Assembly (NCBI RefSeq): GCF_000147715.2
Contig: NC_017934.1
Location: 1,550,001-1,614,000, forward strand
DNA: 64,000 nucleotides
Source: Mesotoga prima MesG1.Ag.4.2
Lineage (GTDB): Bacteria > Thermotogota > Thermotogae > Petrotogales > Kosmotogaceae
Direction: 5' to 3'
This document shows positions 54,144 to 64,000 of the stretch, one piece after another (position 1 is the stretch's first letter; each line of letters begins with the position of its first letter). Position numbers and translations under genes: made by a program. The notes under the pieces were generated by a model. That model was not told the origin of the DNA. It was given only the letters and a program-made list of their open reading frames with translations, and did no database searches.

Positions 54144-56228
54144 ATGCCAAAAGCCAGAGTGTACGAGCTTGCTAAGAGACTTAATATAACGGCAAGAGAG
54201 CTGCTGGATGAACTTGAGGAGCTCGGTGTTACCGTCAAGAACCACATGTCAGTTCTTGACGAAGAGACCGTGAATATTATCGTCGGTCTCTATGAGGAAG
54301 AAAAGAAAGAGACTCTGAGAAAGGCCGAAAAGGCGAAGAGCAAGATTCAGGAAAAAGAGGCAAAAAAGCTTGAGAAGAAACTGGTCTCCATTGAGGAGCC
54401 GCCAACCGAGAAGAAAATACCGGTTGAACATAAAGCAAGGACAATCAAGCTAAAGAGTAATGAGTTCAAGCTTGATGTACTCGCGAAGAAGATGAACGTT
54501 CCGGTTTCTAAGGTGATCAAGGATCAGTTTATGAACGGCATAATACTTCGTCCCGGTCAGATACTTTCTGTTGAAGACGCGATGAACATTGCTAAGAACT
54601 ACGAATGGGAAGTGGAACTGATCCATGAACAGGAGATCAATCCTTTTGATGCTATTGTAAGTGCGTACTCTGATGCTTATAAGGAGAGTTCCAGACTTGT
54701 TCAGAGGCCACCGGTTGTGACCGTAATGGGGCACGTCGACCATGGTAAGACCACCCTTCTCGACAGAATAAGGAAGGCAAAAGTTGCTGAAGACGAGATC
54801 GGTGGAATTACACAGACGATCGGTGCCTACCAGGTCGAAGTAAGAAATAAGAAGATAACATTCATTGACACGCCAGGGCACGAAGCCTTTACCGAAATGA
54901 GAGCCAGAGGCGCTCAGGCGACGGATATCGTGGTTCTTGTTGTCGCGGCGGACGATGGAGTTATGCCACAGACCATAGAGGCATATAACCACGCCAAGAC
55001 AGCGAACGTTCCCATAATAGTCGCAATAAACAAGATCGATAAACCGAACGCCAATGTTGACCTCACAAAACAGCAGCTTGCTTCAAAGCTTGGACTTGTT
55101 CCAGAAGACTGGGGAGGAGACACAGTAATGGTTCCCGTATCTGCCAAGACTGGAAAGGGCGTGGAAGATGTCCTCGAAATGATACTCCTGGTTGCCGAAG
55201 TAGCCGATATCAAATGCATCCCGGAAGGAAATGCAAGAGGTATTATAATAGATTCCAGGCTGGACAAGGCAGTGGGCCCGCTAGCTACTCTGGTGATCAA
55301 AGATGGGGTGCTGAAACCGGGAAGCTATGTTGTTGCGGGCTCGGCTTCGGGCAGAGTAAAAGCGCTGATAAACGAATATGGAAAGCGTGTTAAGGAGGCT
55401 AATCCATCCGACCCGGTACAGATCATTGGTTTTGATGAGGTGCCAGATGTACATAGCATAGTATACGCAGTTGATGATCTCGATACCTCCAGGTCTCTGG
55501 CGGACTTTGCGAAAAGTCAAGCCCAGAAAGAGAAATCTGTCACCACCAAACGCCACGTCAGACTCGAAGAGTTCCTGTCAATGACCGGAACCACCGATGA
55601 GAAAAAGGAACTTAAGCTTATATTGAAGGCAGATTCTTTTGGTACTGTCGAAGCCCTGAAACAGGCAATGGCTAAGCTTGAGAACAGTGACGTGAAGATT
55701 GAAGTAGTTCATTCCGGTATAGGTTCAGTGAATTCGAGTGACGTGATGCTTGCATCTGCATCCGACGCAGTTATAATGGGGTTTAAGGTAAAACCCGATG
55801 CAATGGCGAGAAAGCAGGCCGAAGTTGAAGGAGTTCAGATAAAGGTCTACGAGATAATCTTCAATCTGATAGACGATTTGAAGAAAGCTCTTGAGGGGCT
55901 TTTAGAGCCGGAAGAGGTCGATGAAGTAATCGGTCATGGCCACATAAAGCAGCTTTTCAAAATTAGTAAGGTTGGGACCATTGCCGGTGTACAGATCAAC
56001 GACGGATATGTATTGAAAAAGGGCAAGATGAGAGTTTACAGAAGAAACGAGGAAGTGGCAGACCTTGCAATAGAAGTCTTAAAACACTACAAAGATGATG
56101 TAAGCCGAGTCGACGCCCCAAAAGAGTGCGGAATCAAGGCGGTAGGCTTCGATGATTTCCAGGAAGAAGATCAGTTAGAGTTTCACAGCAAAAAGAGCGT
56201 AAAGAGAACAATAGATTTCACCGAATAA
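54144..56228 (+). CDS. infB: Translation initiation factor IF-2
   Basis: A 694-residue GTPase that places fMet-tRNA on the ribosome. A short N-domain begins ARVYELAKRLNITARELLDEL, a Lys/Glu-rich linker follows, then the G domain with GHVDHGKTT near residue 196, DTPGHEAF and NKID, and the C-terminal domains. ATG 54144. It ends before a strong terminator; rbfA is not downstream. Confidence 0.97.
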   Translation: MPKARVYELAKRLNITARELLDELEELGVTVKNHMSVLDEETVNIIVGLYEEEKKETLRKAEKAKSKIQEKEAKKLEKKLVSIEEPPTEKKIPVEHKARTIKLKSNEFKLDVLAKKMNVPVSKVIKDQFMNGIILRPGQILSVEDAMNIAKNYEWEVELIHEQEINPFDAIVSAYSDAYKESSRLVQRPPVVTVMGHVDHGKTTLLDRIRKAKVAEDEIGGITQTIGAYQVEVRNKKITFIDTPGHEAFTEMRARGAQATDIVVLVVAADDGVMPQTIEAYNHAKTANVPIIVAINKIDKPNANVDLTKQQLASKLGLVPEDWGGDTVMVPVSAKTGKGVEDVLEMILLVAEVADIKCIPEGNARGIIIDSRLDKAVGPLATLVIKDGVLKPGSYVVAGSASGRVKALINEYGKRVKEANPSDPVQIIGFDEVPDVHSIVYAVDDLDTSRSLADFAKSQAQKEKSVTTKRHVRLEEFLSMTGTTDEKKELKLILKADSFGTVEALKQAMAKLENSDVKIEVVHSGIGSVNSSDVMLASASDAVIMGFKVKPDAMARKQAEVEGVQIKVYEIIFNLIDDLKKALEGLLEPEEVDEVIGHGHIKQLFKISKVGTIAGVQINDGYVLKKGKMRVYRRNEEVADLAIEVLKHYKDDVSRVDAPKECGIKAVGFDDFQEEDQLEFHSKKSVKRTIDFTE

Positions 56229-56246
56229 GTCCCCGTTAAATGAAAG

Positions 56247-56273
56247 AGGTCCCTTTATGGGGCCTTTTTTTTT
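56247..56273 (+). terminator. Terminator of infB
   Basis: AGGTCCC / GGGGCCT stem with TTTAT loop and a run of nine T. Confidence 0.92.
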
Positions 56274-56624
56274 GCAGATGAGAGGCCTGGACAAAGTGAC
56301 GTTGGATTCGGAAGAGAAAACTCTTATCTCCAGAGCGGGTCTGGGGACCCGAGTCTGAGTTTGGCGAACAGAAGCGCTGCACCATTCATGATTCCCAGTT
56401 CTACCGGGGACGTCGAACATCTGCAACTTCCCATAACTCATTCACTATGTCATCTGATTTATTCCAGGATCTGGAGTTGTAAGACCGTGGTTGGGGGTTC
56501 GTAAGAGCAAGAGAGACTGGTTGACCGTTGAGAGGTTCCCCGTTCGCCGAGAACAGCGTATGACCACAGATGGGAAAGAAGTACCATCGAGCTGGAGAGT
56601 GGCGGAGCCCCTCGTCCTCTCACA
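56274..56624. other. Intergenic region, no gene recognised
   Basis: Short frames exist on both strands but none has a ribosome site or familiar product. The right part (about 56440-56624) would be the 3' flank or domain VI side of the group II intron remnant on the minus strand. Confidence 0.5.
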
Positions 56625-56655
56625 GAACCATGCGTACGGGTCGCGCACACGGCTC
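56625..56655 (-). mobile_element. Group II intron domain V remnant (degenerate)
   Basis: On the minus strand GAGCCGTG...CATGGTTC can pair as a domain V-like hairpin, starting with GAGCCG and followed by TTCTGTGAGAGG, which is the usual continuation in bacterial group II introns. The hairpin is 31 nt rather than 34, so it is altered. No intron-encoded protein precedes it; an IS256-type remnant lies there. Confidence 0.55.
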
Positions 56656-56699
56656 ATGGATCAAGTATCGGAAATTTCGACAGGGGATGATGGTATTTT

Positions 56700-57235
56700 G
56701 TCATATCGCGATTCTGTCTCTTTTTTTGTGTAAACCCCTTTTTTGTTATGGGTTTAAGAATCAGCTTATATACTTAGCTAATCTTTCATACTTTATCACA
56801 AGTTGAGTAAGGATCCTGGACCAATCAAGAGTTCTTACTGTCCATTTCTTTGTTATATTTATTATTGCTAGATAAGCCATCTTTAAGAGAGAAGTATCTG
56901 TTGGAAAGACTCCTTTGTTCTTCGTCACCTTTCTGAGTTGTCTATTGACTGATTCAATGGGATTAGTTGTATAAACCAATCTTCTCAGTTCCTCTGGATA
57001 TTGAAAGAAGGTTGATAAAGTTTCCCAGTTATCCTTCCAGCTTTTTATTGACAAGAGGTATTTGTTCCCCCATTTCTCTTCTAGTGCAAGTAATGCATTC
57101 CATCCTGCCTCTCTTGTAGGCGCCTGATAAACCGTCTTTAGATCGCGTGCAAGAGGTTTACGATCCCTCCAGGTAACATATCTCATGGTGTTCCTTATCT
57201 GGTGAACTATGCACTTCTGAACCTCAGAGAAGGAG
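56700..57235 (-). mobile_element. IS256-family (mutator-type) transposase remnant
   Basis: The minus strand encodes the C-terminal ~155 residues of an IS256-type transposase: VQKCIVHQIRNTMRYVTWRDRK at 57230-57170, then TTNPIESVNRQLRK with the catalytic-region Glu, ending at 56761. The N-terminal ~250 residues, including the first two DDE aspartates, are missing, so it cannot be active. The end near 56700-56730 (GTTTACACAAAAAAAGAG on the minus strand) looks like a terminal repeat of such elements. Confidence 0.85.
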
Positions 57236-57998
57236 CTTTGTCGATTCCTGTGCAGCCATAACCTTCAGTTACATATCGGGAAGAGACGAATGACATCTCC
57301 CGCGGGACAATTCACAAGAACTAAATTGCGCCTGTCCATTGCTCTTGCAACAGAACTGTCTACTTGAGTGTTTTTCATCTCGGGACGACCGGCAAAATCT
57401 TGCCAGCGGGTATTATCTCTGCAACCTGGCCTTAGAAAAGTCTGGACCTTCTTCCGTTGAAGAAGAAGGAACACGAAACTCCTTTCTTGCATCAGTTGTC
57501 AGGAGGTGCTTGAAGCCTTCAGGGATAAGAATCTTGTCCAGTGCAATGGAGTGTCTCACTGACTCAATGGGATTGATTCTAGAAAGTCTCTCGTGATACT
57601 TGACTGGAGGCACGAATCTAAGACTTCCGAAATGCGTAACTGAAAAATACTGAATTCTTCGTCTACAAAGCTTTCCATTAGCTGGATTTTCCCCTCGCCT
57701 TTGCAGCAGAAGAGAATGATGCTGTGTTCGGAGATTCTGACTATTTTGCTTCCACTTCAGCAGGCGATCAGGGGGCTGAATCCGTAATCGCTAATCTCAT
57801 AAGCTTCCTACTGCCGATGATTCGCTTCTTTAGGAGTCGGTAGTTTTTTGTTCGACATCACTTAGCATCTCCTTCCACTTAGAAGTGACTACCTCATCTT
57901 TACGAAGAATCTGCATTCCTTGTCCAGGAGCAAACTCTTCGATTCTGATAATGCCTTCGTGATTTTCGCAAGATTTTAAGAACCGAGAAGAAATCGTA
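57236..57998 (-). pseudogene. Degraded coding region, unidentified
   Basis: No intact gene. The minus strand shows broken frames with coding-like stretches, for example EFAPGQGMQILRKDEVV (about 57930-57870), SIALDKILIPEGFKHLLT (about 57560-57505) and RRNLVLVNCPAGDVIRLF (about 57335-57285). They may be one decayed gene downstream of the broken isomerase gene. I cannot name the family. Confidence 0.4.
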
Positions 57999-58660
57999 TT
58001 AACCCCTTAGCAATGGAGTATCTACCTTTGCCGATGTAGCACTGCTTAGGTGGACATTGTGCATCTTTCTAAGTCTTCGCATGCAGTTGATGATCATCCC
58101 ATTTAAGGCTTCTCCATCCACGAGATTCTTGAAACAGCTTGTCGCATGTGCTATGTCGAAAGTAGTTTCGATACAGTCGAGGTCAATGTACTCGAGAAGC
58201 GAGTCGAGGTGTTCATGCTCAGCAATGATATCCATTGGTTTCTTTTTCATTACTTCAGCTGCAATTTTCAGATCTAGATCTCTACCCTTTCTGGCGATCC
58301 TGTGAAAACTCTCCAGATTCGTTTCGAAACAACGCACGAACCTATCCTTCTAAGTGAACATCCATCCGGGATGAACAGTTACAACAGTAGCTTCAAGTTG
58401 CGCTGCAATCTCAAGAGCTTCTATGCTCTGTTGGATGGATTCCCTTCGTATTCCAGGATTTGAAGAGGTAATATTTACATCCCTGCTTGGAGAATTAACG
58501 GTCCGCTTAAGAACAAGGTCGTCCAGCGTTTCTCTTGTAGCTTGCAAATCTCTCTTTCCTTTCCAGAGATGTCAGCGCAGATCTCGACACCTGTTACCTT
58601 CACATTTGCGAAAATCTTCGGAACCTTCTTAACCGGGAAATCAAAGAGAATGTTAGAAAT
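57999..58660 (-). pseudogene. Broken sugar phosphate isomerase/epimerase (TIM-barrel, AP-endonuclease-2-like)
   Basis: Three minus-strand frames read in order as one decayed protein: an N-terminal piece with VKVTGVEICADI (about 58640-58575), a middle piece with NPGIRRESIQQSIEALEIAAQL and VTVHPGWMF (58547-58350), and a C-terminal piece with LDCIETTFDIAHATS and NVHLSS (58337-57999). HPG, Glu and D-x-A-H-A are the metal-ligand landmarks of xylose-isomerase-like TIM barrels. A stop (TAG) after WMFT and a frame change separate the last two pieces. Confidence 0.7.
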
Positions 58661-58984
58661 GAAGAGAAACTCAACTCGCCAGACACTGCAAATGCTGCAT
58701 TGAGAACTGACTGTCAGAAACTAATGAAGTTATTGCTTCGTCCTAGAAATACCGTTTGAGTTAGCGAGAAGAGAAGCTCCCAAGAGAGCGATTTCGTTAT
58801 GCATCAAGATCTCTGATTAAGATCACTCTTTTGGAAGATCCAGTAAGCGTCTTTTTTAGAACGGTGCTGATGGATTTCGTTTCTCACGTTAGATGATCTA
58901 TGGCCTCAAACAATTCGATGCATATGAGACGCATCTGAAGCTAATTAAAAGAGCAATACTACTTCCTTGGCTTCGAGATGATGA
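58661..58984. other. Intergenic region with a possible kinase-gene scrap
   Basis: No intact gene. About 58730-58800 on the minus strand could encode LLGASLLANSNG, similar to the C-terminal end of ROK or sugar kinases, which would fit a lost carbohydrate operon with the isomerase pseudogene. Evidence is thin. Confidence 0.3.
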
Positions 58985-58990
58985 TATAAT
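58985..58990 (+). promoter_or_regulatory. -10 box of the YibE/F gene
   Basis: Perfect TATAAT 36 bp before TTG 59027; only weak -35 candidates (TTCCTT at 16 bp). Confidence 0.4.
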
Positions 58991-59026
58991 TTCTAACGTC
59001 ACCATGGGAATTCAGGAGGATTCAAG

Positions 59027-60151
59027 TTGAGCATGAAAAACGTTTTTCTTTACGTCATTGGAGCGGTTGTGTTTGGGTATGTGGTTTTCACGTTCATCGA
59101 TGCTTCGGCAAACGATCAAAGTACCATAAAAGGAAGAGTGATCGAAATGATCAGTTTCGATGAAACTGGTGGCTACTCGGCAAAGGGACTACAAACTCTC
59201 AGAGTTAAGGTGCTGACTGGGACCTATGCAGGAGAAGAAGTTGTGATCGAGAATCACTTCACAGATAATCCGGCGATGGATATCCGAGTTGAAAAGGGCG
59301 ATACTGTGGTGCTGTATATGGATGAGAGGGATGAGGTGACCTTTCACATTATCGACTTTGTTAGGCAAAGATACGTCTTCGTGATCGTTCTGGTTTTCAT
59401 TTGTCTGCTTCTTCTTATCGGGAGGATCTCTGGACTCAAGTCCTTCATTACTCTTACTCTCACGGGCTTGATAGTAATCAAAGTGATGCTGCCTTTGATT
59501 CTTAAGGGGTTCAACCCCATTGGTGCTTCTTCGCTGTCGGCGGCAGTAATCACTATTCTTACCTTTGCAATCGTTGCCGGAGTGAACACAAAGTCCCTAT
59601 CAGCAATCTTTGGTACGTTATGTGGTGTGCTTTCTGCAAGCTTAATAGCATATGTAACCGGTTCGCTGGCGAATCTTACCGGCTTAAGCAGCGATGAAGC
59701 AACAATGCTTGTCTACATACCCCAGAATATTGAATTCGATTTTATGGGCCTGCTCTTCGCAGGGATAATCATTGGAACGCTCGGTGCTGTTATGGATGTT
59801 GCCATGTCTATCTCTTCGGCAATGTACGAGATGAAATCCATTAACCCAGAAATGACAACGGGCAAACTCGTGAAATCTGGCTTCAATATTGGCAGGGACA
59901 TAATGGGAACCATGACTAACACCCTTATTCTCGCCTATACGGGAAGTTCAATTTTCCTCATGCTCGTCTTTCTTGCGTATGAGACGACAGTTATAAGGAT
60001 AATCAACATGGATGTAATTGCAACGGAGATTATTAGAGCCGTTTCCGGGAGCATAGGAATAATACTCTCAATACCTGCCACTGTTCTTCTTTCGGCCTTT
60101 CTTCTTAATAAGTATGGAGTTAGAAGCGGTTCAACGGCCGGAAAGCAATGA
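59027..60151 (+). CDS. YibE/F family membrane protein
   Basis: A 374-residue protein: one N-terminal helix (about 5-25), an external beta domain (about 30-115, with KVLTGTYAGEEVVIENHF and VEKGDTVVLY) and about seven C-terminal helices with IIIGTLGAVMDVAMSISSAM. YibE/F proteins occur widely in Firmicutes and relatives, function unknown. TTG 59027 follows GGAGGA by 6 nt. It is the only intact gene in the 5-kb decayed region and stands alone. Confidence 0.85.
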   Translation: MSMKNVFLYVIGAVVFGYVVFTFIDASANDQSTIKGRVIEMISFDETGGYSAKGLQTLRVKVLTGTYAGEEVVIENHFTDNPAMDIRVEKGDTVVLYMDERDEVTFHIIDFVRQRYVFVIVLVFICLLLLIGRISGLKSFITLTLTGLIVIKVMLPLILKGFNPIGASSLSAAVITILTFAIVAGVNTKSLSAIFGTLCGVLSASLIAYVTGSLANLTGLSSDEATMLVYIPQNIEFDFMGLLFAGIIIGTLGAVMDVAMSISSAMYEMKSINPEMTTGKLVKSGFNIGRDIMGTMTNTLILAYTGSSIFLMLVFLAYETTVIRIINMDVIATEIIRAVSGSIGIILSIPATVLLSAFLLNKYGVRSGSTAGKQ

Positions 60152-60371
60152 TTTTCGTACGCATCGATTTCTTGCACACAAACACTACTGTCTTCTCAGG
60201 CTTGTAATGGTAACCCTTCAACTTGTACTGTCAACCATTTTCATTATCTCTAGAGAGGCTCCTGATTAGACAATTAAGGATGGGTTTTCCAAGAATGGAG
60301 GAATGTGACGCTCTCAGAACGGTCTTTATCTGGTGAGTGGCCCAGCGAGATATCACCCTCAGACTCTCTCA
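60152..60371. other. Intergenic region, mostly 3' flank of group II intron remnant
   Basis: No gene seen. The right half would correspond to domain VI and 3' exon side of the minus-strand intron remnant; its boundary is not visible to me. Confidence 0.4.
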
Positions 60372-60405
60372 GAACCGGACTTGAATCTCTCGATTCATCC
60401 GGCTC
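60372..60405 (-). mobile_element. Group II intron domain V remnant
   Basis: On the minus strand a 34-nt hairpin begins GAGCCGGATGAATC, has a GAGA tetraloop and closes GTCCGGTTC: the exact size and layout of group II intron domain V, including the AGC triad and an unpaired bulge on the 3' side. It is followed by TTCTGAGAGAG. Just upstream (about 60450-60420) the translated scrap HLFEHWTMG matches the end of LtrA-type maturases. The rest of the intron is gone. Confidence 0.75.
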
Positions 60406-60604
60406 CCATTATCCAGCCGAATAGAATATCCCCATTGTCCAGTGTTCAAATAGATGAGGCTCTTTGCGACCAAGAGCTGGTCCGCCGTTGAATGGTTGCC
60501 CGTTTTCAGATAAGAATGGTTGCAAATTGTAAGAAGAAGAAAGAAGACCTTTTTCTAAAGGGCGATGAAGTAAGTTCGTTACTAATACTCAAAAAAAGAG
60601 CATC
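60406..60604. other. Decayed intron-associated sequence
   Basis: Maturase C-terminal scrap near 60420-60465 on the minus strand, then nothing recognisable. The segment CTGGTCCGCCGTTGAATGG (about 60478-60496) resembles CTGGTTGACCGTTGAGAGG near 56517-56535, hinting at a shared element. Confidence 0.4.
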
Positions 60605-61030
60605 GAGATTCTGAATCAAGTTCAGATATGCGATGTGACGTTTTCGAAATAACCAGCGTTATCATTCCCGTCATGACTTCTCAGTCGCCTCTCATGTCAT
60701 CCCGAACTTGTTTCGGGATCTTTGGAGACAATTACAACGAATGAATATATAAGTGGAAGGATGACACAGCAAAGAACTGAATGTAGTGTTTTTACTTTTG
60801 GCACACCGCAGTTTGCAACTGCTCTTCATGAAAAACCAAGGACGGCTCTTCACGGTGCTTAGCAACTCTCAGCAAGTGCCCAGCGGCTCTCAAAACCGTG
60901 ATGCTGAAACGAGCATCACGTGATTTCACGTTTTCAGAAAGCCCGCCGGGATACTGAAACAAGTTCAGACACGATGTGATGTATTCGCAGTCACAACAAT
61001 GTAATCTCGAACTTGTTTAGGGATCTGCTT
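60605..61030. repeat. Four REP-like palindromic repeats in alternating orientation
   Basis: Copies near 60605-60630, 60696-60722, 60946-60975 and 61001-61030 share the core CTGAA(A/T)CAAGTTCAG or its CCGAACTTGTTTCGGG variant. Copies 1 and 3 read AGATTCTGAATCAAGTTCAG-like on the plus strand; copies 2 and 4 read as the reverse complement. Each can form a hairpin. The sequences between copies have no gene. Confidence 0.65.
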
Positions 61031-61269
61031 TTCGATCCAATCGAAGGACCGGCTTTCTGAGCATGATGGAACTCTTGACAATGAACGTGGACGCGGGGCG
61101 TTCACCGGCCAGCGGGTATTTGTTCTTAAGCGCACAGCGGCTCTTTCAAAGGATGGGACCATGCTCCTGGACGATGGACCAAGTACGTGTTTCTTGAGGA
61201 TGACGGTATGTGAGGTTCTCGGAACGATCTTGATCTTCACACCTCTGTCCTCTGACCACGGTTTCAAAC
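61031..61269. other. Intergenic region downstream of rRNA operon
   Basis: No gene seen. It contains short repeats such as GCACAGCGGCTCTTT (61130s) resembling CCAGCGGCTCTCAAA (60880s). Confidence 0.4.
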
Positions 61270-61295
61270 AAAAAGGAGAGTCAAAAAGACTCTCC
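61270..61295 (-). terminator. Terminator of the rRNA operon
   Basis: GGAGAGTC / GACTCTCC hairpin with a 5-nt loop, followed on the minus strand by TTTTTG. It lies 14 bp after the 5S 3' end. Confidence 0.9.
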
Positions 61296-61308
61296 TCTTG
61301 TATAACAT

Positions 61309-61424
61309 CTGGGCGATACCTACTCTCGCATGCAGTTGCCCACATACTACCATCGGCCCGAGACGGCTTAACTGCCGGGTTCGGTATGGAGCCGGGTGTT
61401 TCCCGCCCCGGTATCTTCACCCAG
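61309..61424 (-). rRNA. rrf: 5S ribosomal RNA
   Basis: About 116 nt on the minus strand. The ends CTGGGTGAAG and TATCGCCCAG pair, and the interior has the conserved CCGAACCCGGCAGTTAAGC and GAGAGTAGG segments of bacterial 5S. End points are accurate to a few bases. Confidence 0.95.
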
Positions 61425-61454
61425 AATATCTGCTCACTCAAGAGTACATAGGGA

Positions 61455-64000
<2,546 letters not shown>

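Noticed and set aside
57505-57590. A second IS256-like NPIESV motif in the minus strand
   Set aside because: The flanking residues (RINPIESVRHSIALDKI) do not continue the transposase pattern, so the match is probably chance.

Overview
This window looks like a mesophilic or moderately thermophilic member of the Thermotogota, most likely a Mesotoga/Kosmotoga-type genome. That is inferred from gene content and Thermotoga-like protein features: a two-subunit methylmalonyl-CoA mutase, a MalG with an enormous extracytoplasmic loop, a MurE with a D-D-P-K substrate motif, and many TTG/GTG starts behind strong GGAGG sites. No database search was possible, so the taxon is an inference.

Layout. 1-8.6 kb: tRNA-Gln (minus), then a plus-strand run of a nucleoside-kinase-like protein, a CsoR/CstR-type repressor, TrmI, an S41 protease, an MMPL/RND exporter, membrane proteins of unknown role and a PPP phosphatase. 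8.6-16.5 kb: glutamate dehydrogenase, tRNA-Arg, psuG plus an amidohydrolase, tRNA-Met/Ile2, mnmG, and a carboxyltransferase. 16.6-22.5 kb: malE-malF-malG without malK. 22.7-28.4 kb: an alkaline-phosphatase-superfamily enzyme, then the minus-strand heat-shock operon hrcA-grpE-dnaJ-yitT-tsaB, led by a CIRCE operator; hrcA carries a +1 frameshift. 28.4-37 kb: the peptidoglycan cluster murE-murF-mraY-murD-ftsW-murG-murC, its promoter overlapping the divergent hrcA promoter. 37-39.8 kb: a radical SAM protein and an M42 peptidase. 39.9-45.6 kb: a methylmalonyl-CoA cluster (mutase large and small subunits, MeaB, epimerase, carboxyltransferase, OadG-like gamma subunit, biotin carrier). 45.7-56.3 kb: SprT-like protein, dinB with a small partner, methylglyoxal synthase, an unlisted OB-fold (SSB-like) gene that appears to start with CTG, NAD(P)HX repair, rpoN, thiamine pyrophosphokinase, phosphoesterase, UPF0173 hydrolase, L7Ae-like protein and infB.

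56.3-61.3 kb is a gene-poor graveyard: an IS256-type transposase remnant, two group II intron domain V remnants, a broken sugar-phosphate isomerase gene, REP-like palindromes, and one intact gene (YibE/F). 61.3-64 kb is the 3' end of an rRNA operon on the minus strand: terminator, 5S and most of 23S, which runs off the window.

Together the intact genes describe a fermenter with maltodextrin uptake, propionate/methylmalonyl-CoA metabolism by a biotin-dependent carboxyl transfer system split over two loci (15 kb and 40-45 kb), and ordinary housekeeping. The least explained items are the split HrcA, the CTG-start OB-fold protein, the 640-residue MalG insertion, and the decarboxylase locus that has a gamma and a biotin subunit but no sodium-pumping beta subunit.
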